Source: Chloroflexota bacterium
Lineage (GTDB): Bacteria > Chloroflexota > Limnocylindria > Limnocylindrales > CSP1-4
DNA: 64,000 nt
NCBI GenBank assembly: GCA_004297395.1
Contig: SCUO01000036.1
Span: 23,146-87,145, forward strand
Reading direction: 5' to 3'
Made by a program: the position numbers and the translations under genes. The notes below the pieces were generated by a model. It saw only the letters and a program-made list of their open reading frames with translations. It searched no databases and had not been told where the DNA came from. Below, in pieces: positions 51,502 through 63,300 of the stretch (the first letter of the stretch is position 1; the number at the start of each line of letters is the position of its first letter).

Positions 51502-52947
51502 TCAGCGGCCCCCGATCCCCGCGACGGCTTCGATACCCGGGAGCAGCCGCGGGTCCGCGACGACCCCGGCGACCGCCGAGGCCGCGGCCGTGAGGGGCGA
51601 AGCGAGGAACGTCCGGCCGCCCTTGCCCTGGCGGCCCTCGAAGTTGCGATTGCTGGTCGAGACCGCGTACTGGCCGGGCCGGAGCTGGTCGCCGTTCATC
51701 GCGATGCACATCGAGCAGCCGGCCTCGCGCCACTCCGCGCCGGCGGCCCGGAAGACCTCGTGGAGGCCCTCGCGCTCGGCTTCGCGCTTCACCTCGTCCG
51801 AGCCGGGCACGATCATCATCCGGACGCTCTCGGCGACGTGGCGACCCTGCAGCGCGGCCGCGGCAAGGCGCAGATCACTGATCCGGCCGTTGGTGCAGCT
51901 GCCGATGAAGACGACGTCGACGGGCTGGCCGAGGATCGCCTGGCCGGGCGTCAGGTCCATGTACTCCAGGGCCCGCTCGAGGGCGCGGCGAGCGCTCGTG
52001 TCGGGGGCTGCCGCGGGATCCGGAACGCGGCTGCTGATCGGGATGCCCATGCCCGGGTTCGTGCCGTAGGTGATCATCGGCTCGAGGGCCGAGGCGTCGA
52101 TGCCGACCGAGGTGTCGAAGGTCGCGTCGGCATCGCTGGGCAGGCGCCGCCAGGCCTCGACGGCGTCGTCCCAGGCCTGGCCATGGGGCGCGTGCGGGCG
52201 CCCGTGGAGGTACTCGAACGTCGTGTCGTCCGGCGCGATGAGGCCGGCCCGGGCGCCGCCCTCGATGCTCATATTGCAGATCGTCATCCGCTGTTCCATC
52301 GTCAGGGCCCGGATGGCCTCGCCGCGGTACTCGAAGACATGGCCGGTGCCGCCCCCGACCCCGATCCGGGCGATGAGGGCGAGGATGATGTCCTTGGCGC
52401 TGACGCCCGGCTGGAGCCGCCCGTCGACCCGGACCTCGTAGGTCCGCGGCCGGCGCTGGAGGAGCGCCTGGGTCGCCAGGACCATCTCCACCTCGGACGT
52501 CCCGATCCCGAAGGCCAGCGCCCCGAACGCGCCGTGGGTGGAGGTGTGGCTGTCGCCGCAGACGATCGTCATGCCCGGCTGGGTCAGGCCCAGCTGCGGC
52601 CCGATGACGTGGACGATCCCCTGGCTCGGATCGCCGATGCCGTGGAGCGGGATCCCGAACTCGCGACAGTTCGCGTCGAGCTGCTGGACCTGGGCCGCGG
52701 CGAGAGGATCGAGGAAGGGCAGGCCGCGCGGCGTGGTGGGGACGGAGTGATCGGCCGTGGCGACGGTCCGCTCCGGGTGCCGGACTGTCAGCCCACGCTC
52801 GCGGAGGCCGGTGAACGCCTGTGGGCTGGTGACCTCGTGGACGAGGTGGAGATCGACCGCCAGGACGCTCGGCGCGCCCTCGTCCTCTGCGACGACGTGG
52901 TCGTCCCAGATCTTCTCGACGAGCGTGCGCGGCCGCTGCTGGTCCAT
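51502..52947 (-). CDS. leuC: 3-isopropylmalate dehydratase, large subunit
   Basis: 481 residues. Aconitase-family catalytic subunit. The three [4Fe-4S] cysteines are seen in [14 protein letters not shown] (about 350) and in [19 protein letters not shown] (about 412 and 415). The N-terminus [38 protein letters not shown] and the middle [32 protein letters not shown] are typical of LeuC. Start: ATG at 52947, nine bases after TAGCCT, with no Shine-Dalgarno sequence. It is probably transcribed separately from the XRE gene upstream. With CimA present in the window, LeuCD is expected to serve both leucine and isoleucine routes. Confidence 0.95.
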   Translation of the reverse strand: MDQQRPRTLVEKIWDDHVVAEDEGAPSVLAVDLHLVHEVTSPQAFTGLRERGLTVRHPERTVATADHSVPTTPRGLPFLDPLAAAQVQQLDANCREFGIPLHGIGDPSQGIVHVIGPQLGLTQPGMTIVCGDSHTSTHGAFGALAFGIGTSEVEMVLATQALLQRRPRTYEVRVDGRLQPGVSAKDIILALIARIGVGGGTGHVFEYRGEAIRALTMEQRMTICNMSIEGGARAGLIAPDDTTFEYLHGRPHAPHGQAWDDAVEAWRRLPSDADATFDTSVGIDASALEPMITYGTNPGMGIPISSRVPDPAAAPDTSARRALERALEYMDLTPGQAILGQPVDVVFIGSCTNGRISDLRLAAAALQGRHVAESVRMMIVPGSDEVKREAEREGLHEVFRAAGAEWREAGCSMCIAMNGDQLRPGQYAVSTSNRNFEGRQGKGGRTFLASPLTAAASAVAGVVADPRLLPGIEAVAGIGGR

Positions 52948-52956
52948 GGGGCCGAA

Positions 52957-52962
52957 AGGCTA
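52957..52962 (-). promoter_or_regulatory. -10 hexamer upstream of leuC
   Basis: TAGCCT on the minus strand, nine bases before the ATG at 52947. It equals the hexamer before the EamA gene. The spacing leaves a leader of two or three bases at most. Confidence 0.45.
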
Positions 52963-52980
52963 GCACGGGTGGAGGTGGGC

Positions 52981-53034
52981 GCTCGCCGGCGGGGCGCTCG
53001 CCGACGGGACGCTCGCCGACGGGGCGCTCGCGGC
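52981..53034 (+). repeat. 15-bp tandem repeat upstream of leuC
   Basis: Three units of GCTCGCCGACGGGGC type (52981-52995, 52996-53010, 53011-53025) with one or two differences each, plus a partial fourth. It lies between the XRE gene and leuC. Confidence 0.75.
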
Positions 53035-53085
53035 AGTATCCGGGGGTGCCACCTGGGTGAGCTTCGTTCCCGGGACACGGCGCCG

Positions 53086-53823
53086 TCACCGTGGCGCCGC
53101 GATCCGCCACGGCTCCGCGGCCGTCCCCCGACCGGTAGCCCACAGGATCGCGGCGCCGGGCCACGCCACGGTCGCGGTCGTGAGCGCCTCGAAGGCATCG
53201 CGGGGGTCGGCTGGGTATGCTGCCCGCAGCTGACGCCGGAATTCGCCGGCGATGCGCCGGGTGGTGCGGGTCTGCCGGACGACGATGAGCCGGCTGATCG
53301 TCGGCGGCTCACCGAGCTGGGCCCAGCCGTCCCAGCTGGGGAGCGACGCAGCCTTCTCCTCGGACCAGCGGACGAGCTGCTCAACGCGCCGAAGCTCGGA
53401 CTGGATCTCGGTAGCCACCATCGTCCGCTCCCGTGGGTCATGGAGGGCCACGTCGATCCAGCCGCGCGACGGCCTGCGGACGGCAACCTCCGAGTAGGCG
53501 TGCCAGCGCGGATGCTTCGATGCCAGCAGGGCCTCCAGGATCCCGGCCTGGTGGCGGTCGCGAATCGCCGGGCCCGTGTTCGGGTACAGCCGAAGGGCCA
53601 GATCCGCGCCGAGGACGGCCGCCAAGCGGGCATACGTCTCGACCGACGGTGAGACGGTCCCCTGCTCCACCCGTCTCAGGAAGCTGTCGTCTAGGCCCGC
53701 GGCGTCGGCAAGCCGTGTGCGCGGCAAGCCGGCGTCCTGGCGCAGCCGCTCGACGTCGGCGCCGGCCGTCCGCCGGATCCGCTCCGCCGCCGCTCTCGCC
53801 CTTCGCTCGACTGCGGGCTGCAT
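53086..53823 (-). CDS. XRE-family helix-turn-helix protein with PD-(D/E)XK-like domain (second)
   Basis: 245 residues. The HTH spans about residues 20-75: RLRQDAGLPRTRLADAAGLDDSFLRRVEQGTVSPSVETYARLAAVLGADLAL. The C-terminal part carries SRGWIDVALHD ... TMVATEIQSELRRVEQLVRWSEEKAASL, the same ID-x(n)-E-x-(K/Q)-x-EL spacing as the protein at 5964-6725, but with Gln in place of Lys. Catalytic activity is thus doubtful. The ATG at 53823 is the first sensible start; the frame continues upstream only through repeat DNA. Just upstream, TGCCA appears twice (TGCCACTTTGCTGCCA), a possible own operator. Its position before leuC may be incidental. Confidence 0.7.
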   Translation of the reverse strand: MQPAVERRARAAAERIRRTAGADVERLRQDAGLPRTRLADAAGLDDSFLRRVEQGTVSPSVETYARLAAVLGADLALRLYPNTGPAIRDRHQAGILEALLASKHPRWHAYSEVAVRRPSRGWIDVALHDPRERTMVATEIQSELRRVEQLVRWSEEKAASLPSWDGWAQLGEPPTISRLIVVRQTRTTRRIAGEFRRQLRAAYPADPRDAFEALTTATVAWPGAAILWATGRGTAAEPWRIAAPR

Positions 53824-54235
53824 CGGCGCATTGAAGCAGGTGCCACTTTGCTGCCAATTTGCGGCGCCGAGGCGGGTGTACCCGTGTCCAGGCCGGCCTT
53901 CGCCGGCGATGACGTCGAGGACCTCTGCCGAGCCCGGCTTCTCAGGCCGGGATTCCTCCGGGATTCGCTCCGCCTCGGCTTGCCAAGCCGAGTCGAGGCC
54001 GAATTCGCTGGATTCCATGCTCAGGTTCGGCTCCCCGCGCCGAGCGGCGGCGTCCGGGCCACGAACCCCGGCCTGGGAAGCCGAATCGCGGGTAGGCAGG
54101 GAGGGCCGGTGGCGTCCGGGCCACGAACCCCGGCCTGGGAAGCCGAATCGCGGGTAGGCAGGGAGGGCCGGTGGCGTCCGGGCCACGAACCCCGGCCTGG
54201 GATCAGGGACGAAGTCGGGGGGACGTTCGGCGCGG
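53824..54235. other. Intergenic region with a 62-bp minisatellite
   Basis: No gene is supported. An open frame across it on the minus strand is made of repeat sequence whose 62-bp period breaks the reading frame pattern. It separates the divergent XRE gene and the ilv operon leader. Confidence 0.6.
54049..54202 (+). repeat. 62-bp tandem repeat, 2.5 copies
   Basis: Units 54049-54110 and 54111-54172 differ only at their 5' edges, and the third runs from 54173 to 54202. Each starts GGCGTCCGGGCCACGAACCC. The array ends 34 bp before the -35 of the ilv promoter. Confidence 0.85.
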
Positions 54236-54264
54236 TTGCACATCGAACGATGGCACCGTAGACT
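54236..54264 (+). promoter_or_regulatory. Promoter of the ilv leader and operon
   Basis: TTGCAC (54236-54241), a 17-bp spacer and TAGACT (54259-54264). The GTG of the leader frame comes nine bases later, so the RNA would begin within a few bases of that start codon. Confidence 0.55.
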
Positions 54265-54273
54265 GCGCGGACC

Positions 54274-54483
54274 GTGCGCACCTCGAACGGTCTGGATCGC
54301 CGCCCCGTCGCCGTCGTCGTGACGAGCGATGGTCGGCGCGTGCAGATGCCGATCGAGGACAGCTCGCTCGAGGTATCCCTTCTCTCCCTTATTCGCTCGC
54401 TCCTGGTCGGCATTGAGAGCTTCCTTGCCCTCATTACCGGCTCCCGGCGGGAGAACGGAGGAACGCGGAGGGACGGGCGCTAG
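54274..54483 (+). CDS. Branched-chain-residue-rich leader peptide of the ilv operon
   Basis: 69 codons. Residues 32-54 contain 13 Leu, Ile or Val among 23 (LEVSLLSLIRSLLVGIESFL, then ALI). This stretch uses CTT three times, ATT three times and GTA once, codons that the neighbouring GC-rich genes almost avoid. The start GTG lies nine bases after a TAGACT hexamer without a Shine-Dalgarno sequence. A terminator follows 28 bases after the stop, then ilvB. The arrangement matches ribosome-mediated attenuation: scarcity of charged Leu/Ile/Val tRNA would stall ribosomes here. It is longer than classical leaders (15-35 codons). An alternative is a small membrane protein, since residues 34-54 are also hydrophobic. 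Confidence 0.6.
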   Translation: MRTSNGLDRRPVAVVVTSDGRRVQMPIEDSSLEVSLLSLIRSLLVGIESFLALITGSRRENGGTRRDGR

Positions 54484-54499
54484 GAGCGCATCCACCACC

Positions 54500-54544
54500 G
54501 AAGACCAACGGGACCCTCGCCGGGTGGCGAGGGTCTTCTTGTTT
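54500..54544 (+). terminator. Attenuator terminator upstream of ilvB with an alternative pairing
   Basis: GACCCTCGCC (54512-54521), loop GGGT, GGCGAGGGTC (54526-54535), then TTCTTGTTT: an intrinsic terminator with a T-tract, the only clear one in the window. GAAGACC (54500-54506) can also pair with GGTCTTC (54532-54538), which would compete with the terminator stem. Upstream, CTCCC-GGC-GGGAG (54441-54453) and GCGCT-AGG-AGCGC (54477-54489) are further hairpins, the last covering the leader stop codon. Confidence 0.7.
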
Positions 54545-54593
54545 GATCGGCACACATCACGAACGGGCAGGAAGACGTGAGGGGCGACGACCG

Positions 54594-56558
54594 ATGACGA
54601 TGACGAAGGGAGGCTCGGCCAAGCCGCCGCGCTCGGGCGCGGCGGCGATCCCGCCCGCCAGCCCGCCGCCGCCCAAGACCCGCGAGCGCCGCAGCCACGT
54701 GCCGGCGGCCGGCACGGAGCACGCGGCCGCGATCGAGAAGGCCCAGCGCGAGATGCTCCACGAGGGGACGCGGGCGCAGAGCGTCCCGGCCGACGCCCAC
54801 CCGGCCCACGCCGCGAGCGCCGCTGCCCGCGAGGCGCGAGCCCGGATCGGCGCCGACGTCGTCTGCGAGGCCCTCATCCGCCAGGGCGTCGGCGTCTTCT
54901 TCAGCTACCCCGGCGGCGTCATCCTGCCCCTCTACGACGTTCTCGGCGACTACCCCGAGCTTCGCCACGTCCTCGTCCGCCACGAGCAGGGCGGGGCCCA
55001 CGCCGCCGACGGCTATGCCCGGGCCACCGGCAAGGTCGGGGTCTGCATGGGCACCTCCGGGCCCGGCGCCACGAACCTCGTGACCGGCATCGGCACGGCC
55101 CAGCTCGACAGCATCCCGATCGTCGCGATCACCGGCAACGTGCCCTCGGCCCTCATCGGCAAGGACGCCTTCCAGGAGATCGACATCAACGGCATCACCC
55201 TGCCGATGACGAAGCACAACTACCTCGTCCGCAACGCCGACGACCTGCCGCGGGTCCTGGCCGAGGCCTTCCACATCGCCCGGACCGGCCGGCCCGGACC
55301 GGTCCACGTCGACATCACCAAGGACGCGCTCCAGCAGGAGACGACGGCCCCGCACCCCACCGACGCCGAGGTCATCGCCGGCCTGCCCGGCTTCCGGCCG
55401 AACATGGACGGCCACTACCGACAGCTCAAGACCGCCGCGGCCGAGATCGCCGCTGCGAAGCGCCCGATGATCCTCGCCGGCCACGGCGTCCTCCACGCCC
55501 ACGCCGAGGCCGAGCTCCTCGCCTTCGCCGAGAAGACGAGCATCCCGATCGCCTGGACGCTGCTGGGCATCGGCGCGGTCGACGAGCGCCACCCGCTCGC
55601 CTACGGCTACATGGGGATGCACGGTTGGAAGCACGTCAACCGCGCGATCCAGTCGGCTGACCTGTTGTTCGCGATCGGGATGCGCTTCGACGACCGGGTC
55701 ACCGGCAACGTCCGGACGTACGCCCCGTACGCCCGGATTGTCCACGTCGACATCGACCCTGCCGAGATCGGCAAGAACGTCGCCGTCGAGGTCCCGATCG
55801 TGGGCGACGCGAAGCGCGTCCTCAAGGCCATCGCCCCGATGGTCGAGGCAACGCCGATCGAGGCGCGCAGGGACTACCTCGACCAGCTGGCCGAGTGGAA
55901 GCAGGATTCGCTCGGCTCGTCGTGGCACGGCTCCGGCGCCTGGCGCGACGGTCTCCTCTCGGCCGACTACGTCGTCCAGCGGATCGGCGAGCTGACCGAC
56001 CACGAGGCGATCTACGTCGCCGACGTCGGCCAGAACCAGATGTGGCTTGCCCGCTACGCCGGCTTCCGCCATCCCAACACCCACCTCAGCTCGGGCGGCC
56101 TCGGCACGATGGGCTACAGCATGCCGGCGGCGATGGGCGCGGCCCTCGGGGTCCCGGAACGCGAGGTCTGGGCGATCGCCGGCGACGGCGGCTTCCAGAT
56201 GACGCTCCAGGAGCTGATGACCCTCGTCCAGGACCGGATACCGGTGAAGATCGCCCTCTTCGACAACAAGAAGCTCGGGATGATCCGGCAGTGGCAGGAG
56301 ATCATCTACGCCGGGAACTACCACTCGGCCCACCTGCTCGGGCCCGACTACCTGAAGCTCGCCGATGCCTACGGCATCCCGGCCACGAAAGCCTCCAGCC
56401 CGGCCGAGGTCGACGACGCCATCCGCTTCGCCCAGGGCGTCGATGGTCCGGCCCTCGTCTGGTTCGAGATCGCCGGCGAGCAGAACGTCTTCCCGATGAT
56501 GCCGGCCGGCAAGGGCCTGTCCGACCTCATCGAGCACTGGGGCGGGCCCGAGGAATGA
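54594..56558 (+). CDS. ilvB: Acetolactate synthase, large (catalytic) subunit
   Basis: 654 residues. It joins two pyruvates (or pyruvate and 2-oxobutyrate) using thiamine diphosphate and FAD. The catalytic Glu is in [20 protein letters not shown], the FAD/central domain includes [32 protein letters not shown], and the ThDP motif reads [15 protein letters not shown] ... [12 protein letters not shown]. The first 85 residues are an Ala/Pro-rich extension before [17 protein letters not shown], longer than in most relatives. ATG at 54594 has GAGGGG nine bases upstream; ATG at 54600 is an alternative. It overlaps ilvN (ATGA). Expression is probably set by the upstream leader and terminator. Confidence 0.95.
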   Translation: MTMTKGGSAKPPRSGAAAIPPASPPPPKTRERRSHVPAAGTEHAAAIEKAQREMLHEGTRAQSVPADAHPAHAASAAAREARARIGADVVCEALIRQGVGVFFSYPGGVILPLYDVLGDYPELRHVLVRHEQGGAHAADGYARATGKVGVCMGTSGPGATNLVTGIGTAQLDSIPIVAITGNVPSALIGKDAFQEIDINGITLPMTKHNYLVRNADDLPRVLAEAFHIARTGRPGPVHVDITKDALQQETTAPHPTDAEVIAGLPGFRPNMDGHYRQLKTAAAEIAAAKRPMILAGHGVLHAHAEAELLAFAEKTSIPIAWTLLGIGAVDERHPLAYGYMGMHGWKHVNRAIQSADLLFAIGMRFDDRVTGNVRTYAPYARIVHVDIDPAEIGKNVAVEVPIVGDAKRVLKAIAPMVEATPIEARRDYLDQLAEWKQDSLGSSWHGSGAWRDGLLSADYVVQRIGELTDHEAIYVADVGQNQMWLARYAGFRHPNTHLSSGGLGTMGYSMPAAMGAALGVPEREVWAIAGDGGFQMTLQELMTLVQDRIPVKIALFDNKKLGMIRQWQEIIYAGNYHSAHLLGPDYLKLADAYGIPATKASSPAEVDDAIRFAQGVDGPALVWFEIAGEQNVFPMMPAGKGLSDLIEHWGGPEE

Positions 56559-57156
56559 GCGACAAGCCCGCAGGCTCGGCGGCACCCCCCGCGGCGGTGG
56601 TCTCGCCGGCCCATACCGCCCCACCGCCCCGGGCCCTCCCCGGTGGCGGGGCGACGAAGGTCCACCGCCTCGTGGCCCTCGTCCTCGACAAGCCCGGCGT
56701 GCTGAACCGCGTCTCGAGCCTCATGCGGGCCCGGAACTTCAACATCGATTCGCTGGCGGTGTCGCACACCGACCAGGAGGGCCTGTCGCGGATGACGATC
56801 ACCCTCCACGGCGACGACGTCGCAGTCGAGCAGGCGGCCAAGCAGCTCTACCGGCTGATCGACGTCCTGAAGGTCCAGGACGTCACCGAGGAGCCGACGA
56901 TCGAGCACGAGCTGGCGCTCGTGAAGGTCCGCGTCTCAGATGCCAACCGGGGCGAGGTCCTCAAGCTCGTGGAGCTCAGCAAGGGCCGGGTCGTCGATCT
57001 CACCGGAGAATCGGCCGTCGTCGAAGTCACTGGCACCGAGGCCGAGGTCGACGCCTTCGTCGCCCTCGTCCGGACCTACGGGATCAAGGAACTGGTACGC
57101 ACCGGCGCCGTCGTCATGACGCGCGGCGCGGGCTCGATCGAGGAGGCACTCAAGCG

Positions 57157-57160
<4 letters not shown>
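56555..57160 (+). CDS. ilvN: Acetolactate synthase, small (regulatory) subunit
   Basis: 201 residues. After a 33-residue Pro/Ala-rich N-terminus, an ACT domain ([46 protein letters not shown]) and the second regulatory domain ([23 protein letters not shown] ... [18 protein letters not shown]) follow. It binds valine and confers feedback inhibition on IlvB. The Gly/Asn residues of the valine site ([15 protein letters not shown]) are present. The ATG overlaps the ilvB stop and the stop overlaps ilvC, both as ATGA, so subunit ratios are set by coupled translation. Confidence 0.94.
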
Positions 57161-58208
<1,048 letters not shown>

Positions 58209-58209
<1 letters not shown>

Positions 58210-59846
58210 TGGCGGCCGGCGTACCGCGCCCGGCTGGCCCGTTCGTCCCCGAGGGCACCGTCCGGGTCTTCGACACGACGCTCCGGGACGGCGAGCAGGC
58301 GCCCGGCGCCGGCCTCACGGCCGCCGAGAAGCTCGAGGTCGCCCGCCAGCTCGCCCGCCTCCACGTCGACGTCATCGAGGCCGGCTTTCCGGCCGCCTCG
58401 CCTGGCGACTTCGAGGCCGTCCGGCGGATCGCCCAGGAGACGAAGGGCGGGATCGCGGTCGCCGCCCTCGCCCGCTGCCGCGACGGCGATCCCCAGCGCG
58501 CCATCGAGGCGATCAAGGTCGCCGAGAAGCCCCACCTTCATGTCTTCATCGCCACCAGCGACATCCATCTCAAGCACAAGCTCCGGATGTCGCGCGACGA
58601 GGCCCTGGCCGAGGCGGTCCGCTGGGTGAGGCACGGCCGGAAGGCGCTCGGCCGGGACGCCGAGATCGAGTTCTCGGCCGAGGACGCCTCGCGCACCGAC
58701 GTCGACTACCTGATGCAGGTCTACGAGGCCGTGGTCGAGGCCGGCGCCTCCACGATCAACATCCCCGACACCGTGGGCTACGCGATCCCGAGCGAGTTCG
58801 GGAAGCTCGTCGAGCGAGCGGTGGGCCTCGTGGGCGGCCAGGCCACGATCAGCGTCCACTGCCACAACGACCTGGGCCTCGCCACGGCCAACACCCTCGC
58901 CGCCGTGCAGGCCGGCGCGCGCCAGGTCGAGGTCACCATCAACGGCCTCGGCGAGCGGGCCGGCAACGCCTCGCTCGAGGAGGTCGTCATGGCCCTCCGG
59001 ACGCGGCCGACGCAGTTCCCCGGCGGCGGCAGCCAGGTCCAGACCGAGCAGCTCACCGCTGCTTCGCGGCTCGTCAGCTACCTCACCGGCTTCGCGGTCC
59101 AGCCGAACAAGGCGATCGTCGGCGGCAACGCCTTCGCCCACGAATCGGGAATCCACCAGGACGGCGTCATCAAGAATCCGCTGACCTACGAGATCATGAC
59201 CCCGCAGTCCGTCGGGCTCACCGGCAGCCAGCTGACGATCGGCAAGCTGTCCGGCCGGCGCGGCCTCCAGCAGAAGCTCCGCCAGCTCGGCCACGAGGTC
59301 GAGGGCGAGGGCCTCGACGAGCTGTACCGGGCCGCGGTCGCCCTGGCCGATGCCAAGAAGGAGGTCACCGACGCCGACCTCCACGCCCTCGTCGAGCAGC
59401 GCGTCGCCGAGGTCCCCCAGGCCGTCCGCCTCGAGGGCTGGAACGTCACCTCATCCCACGGGGGCAAGGCGACGGGCATGGTCTCGCTTGCGATCGGCGA
59501 CGAGGAGCGGGCCGAGGCGGCCATCGGCAACGGTCCAGTGGACGCGCTCTTCGCGGCCGTCGACCAGGCGGTCGAGCCGGTCTTCGCCTGGCATCCCGTC
59601 CTCGAGAGCTACGAGATCAAGGCCGTGTCGGGTGGCGAGGACGCCCAGGGCCGGGTGCTCGTCCGCTGCCGGCGCTCCTCGGACGTGGGCCCCGGTGCTC
59701 TCGTGGTCTCCGGCCACGGGTTATCGACGAACATCATCGAGGCCTCGCTCGAGGCCTACCTGACCGCGGTGAACAAGCTGCACGGGGCGGAAATCGGGCC
59801 GGCGTCCCCGGCGTTCGTCGGCCAGCGGACGGCGGAGCTGCCATGA
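58209..59846 (+). CDS. leuA: 2-isopropylmalate synthase
   Basis: 545 residues. The TIM-barrel catalytic part begins VRVFDTTLRDGEQAPGAGLT; metal ligands follow in VHCHNDLGLATAN, and NGLGERAGNASLEEVVMAL and HESGIHQDGVIKNPLTYEIM are diagnostic of LeuA. The C-terminal LeuA regulatory domain (about 395-530) has GNGPVDALFAAVDQAV and STNIIEASLEAYLTAVNKL, the leucine feedback site. It commits 2-oxoisovalerate to leucine. The start overlaps the ilvC stop and the stop overlaps leuB. It belongs to the same coupled operon as the acetolactate genes, unlike its partners leuCD. Confidence 0.95.
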
Positions 59847-61053
59847 GCGCGGGGCCACTCCCGACCTATCGCATCGCGGTCATCGCCGGCGACGGCGTCG
59901 GCCCCGAGGTCGTCGGCGCGGCCCGGCGGGTGCTCGAGGCCGCCGCGACCGCCCACAACTTCGGCCTCGAGTGGCTCGAGATCACGGCCGGCGGCGTGGG
60001 TATCGACACGTACGGCGTCGCCATCCGGGCCGACGACATCGATGCCGCCGCAGCAACCGACGCGATCCTGCTCGGTGCGGTCGGCGGCCCGCGCTGGGAC
60101 GATCCGAACGCGGCCGTGCGCCCTGAGCAGGCCCTCTTCGCCCTGCGCGGCGGCCTGGAGCTGTTCGCCAACCTGCGCCCGGTCAGCATCCATCCGGCGC
60201 TCGTGCCGTCGTCACCGCTCCGGCCGGTGCTTCTCGACGGCGTCGATCTCCTCATCGTCCGCGAGCTGACCTCGGGCCTGTACTTCGGGCGGCCGTCAGA
60301 GGAGCGGGCCACCGCCGACGGCCGCGTCGCGATCGACACGCTGTGGTACACGGAGGCCGAGATCCGCCGGGTCGTCCGGCTGGCCTTCGACCTCGCCCGG
60401 GGGCGGCGCGGCAAGCTGACGAGCGTCGACAAGGCGAATGTCCTGGCGACGTCGCGGCTGTGGCGCAAGGTCGTCGAGGAGGAGCGCGGCAGCTTCCCCG
60501 AGGTGGAGGTCGGCCACCAGCTCGTCGATTCGTGCGCGATGCTGCTCGTCAAGCAGCCGGCCGCGTTCGACGTCCTCGTGACCGAGAACCTGTTCGGCGA
60601 CATCCTGTCAGACGAGGCGTCGGTCCTGGCCGGCAGCCTCGGGATGCTGCCCTCTGCATCGCTGGGGGAGCGGCGGACCGCCCACGGCCGCTTCGGCCTG
60701 TACGAGCCGATCCACGGCTCGGCGCCGGACATCGCCGGCCGGGACCTCGCCAACCCGCTCGGGACGATCCTCTCGGCGGCGATGCTCCTGCGCTGGTCGC
60801 TGGGCCAGGAGGCTGCCGCCCGAGCCATCGAGGCCGCGGTCGGCGCGGCCCTCGACGACGGCTACCGGACCCGTGACCTCGTCCCCGCGGCGACCGACGC
60901 AGGGGGGCTCAGGGTGGTCGGCACGGCCGGGATGACGGATGCTGTCATCGAGCGGCTCGGCCAGCGCCCGGGACAAGTGGACTCGGGCGGCGCCGGTGAC
61001 GACGACACCGTCGCGTCGATGATCGCCGCGAACACGCTGCTGGGGCTGCCCTG

Positions 61054-61054
<1 letters not shown>
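59843..61054 (+). CDS. leuB: 3-isopropylmalate dehydrogenase
   Basis: 403 residues. The oxidative decarboxylase fold starts YRIAVIAGDGVGPEVV. Substrate-binding segments are RPEQALFALRGGLELFANLRPV and VRELTSGLYFGRP. The Mg-binding region is VDSCAMLLVKQP ... VTENLFGDILSDEASVLAGSLGMLPSASLG, and the cofactor loop is YEPIHGSAPDIAGRDLANPLGTI (NAD type). It makes 4-methyl-2-oxopentanoate and, in the citramalate route, may act on 3-methylmalate as well. About 45 residues at the C-terminus (from LRVVGTAGMTDAVIERL) exceed the usual length. Overlaps: ATGA with leuA, TGATG with cimA. Confidence 0.94.
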
Positions 61055-62754
<1,700 letters not shown>

Positions 62755-62761
62755 GCACGAG

Positions 62762-63280
62762 ATGCCGCAGCAGGACGCGCTCCACCTGGCCCGCTGGACG
62801 GTCACGTCCGGCAGCAACGCCCAGAGCCGGGGCGCCGTCGTCATCGAGGCCGGCGATCACCACTGGCAGGCGTCGGCGTCGGGCAACGGTGCGGTGGATG
62901 CGCTGTTCGGGGCGGTCGACAAGGCCCTGGCCGAGGTCCTCGCCGGCCACCCGCGCCTCGTCGGCTTCGTCGTCCGATCGCTTGGCGAGGGACCCGGCGC
63001 CGAAGGCCTCGTGACCGTGACGATCCTGCCTCCGGCCGGGGCGGAGGGAGCTCGCGGGGAAGGGGAGTACTCGGGGGCGTCGACGAACACGAACATCATC
63101 GCCGCCTCGATCGAGGCCTACGTCGTGGCCCTCAACAACATGCTCGACGAGGCCCACTGGGCCGGCGCCGCCGAATCGGCAGCCGCGCCGAAACGAGGGC
63201 CGAAGGCCGCGCCCCGCCAGCGCGCCGAGTACGACAAATCCAAGGCCAAGCACGACACGACCAGCTGGTTCGAGCAGTAG
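62762..63280 (+). CDS. Free-standing LeuA-type allosteric (dimerisation) domain protein
   Basis: 172 residues. Residues 5-130 match the C-terminal regulatory domain of LeuA/CimA and nothing else: LARWTVTSGSNAQSRGAVVI, GNGAVDALFGAVDKALAEVL and STNTNIIAASIEAYVVALNNML correspond to the same positions in the two synthases of this operon. The catalytic barrel is absent. A basic tail (PKRGPKAAPRQR ... KSKAKHDTTSWFEQ) follows. The ATG lies seven bases after the cimA stop. It might bind leucine, isoleucine or another effector and form mixed complexes with LeuA or CimA. This is inference; proteins made of this domain alone are rarely described. Confidence 0.8.
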   Translation: MPQQDALHLARWTVTSGSNAQSRGAVVIEAGDHHWQASASGNGAVDALFGAVDKALAEVLAGHPRLVGFVVRSLGEGPGAEGLVTVTILPPAGAEGARGEGEYSGASTNTNIIAASIEAYVVALNNMLDEAHWAGAAESAAAPKRGPKAAPRQRAEYDKSKAKHDTTSWFEQ

Positions 63281-63300
63281 CCGCCGGCGCCTCGAACCAC

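Noticed and set aside
54049..54202. CRISPR array
   Set aside because: The repeats are directly adjacent 62-bp units without spacers, and no cas genes are in view. It is a simple tandem repeat.
53824..54555. N-terminal extension of the second XRE protein
   Set aside because: The frame is open but passes through the 62-bp repeats and translates to Pro/Arg/Gly repeats. The HTH domain starts normally after the ATG at 53823.
54484..54593. T-box riboswitch before ilvB
   Set aside because: No T-box bulge sequence (AGGGTGG-type with ACC) or specifier stem-loop I was found. The Leu/Ile/Val-rich frame explains the terminator better.
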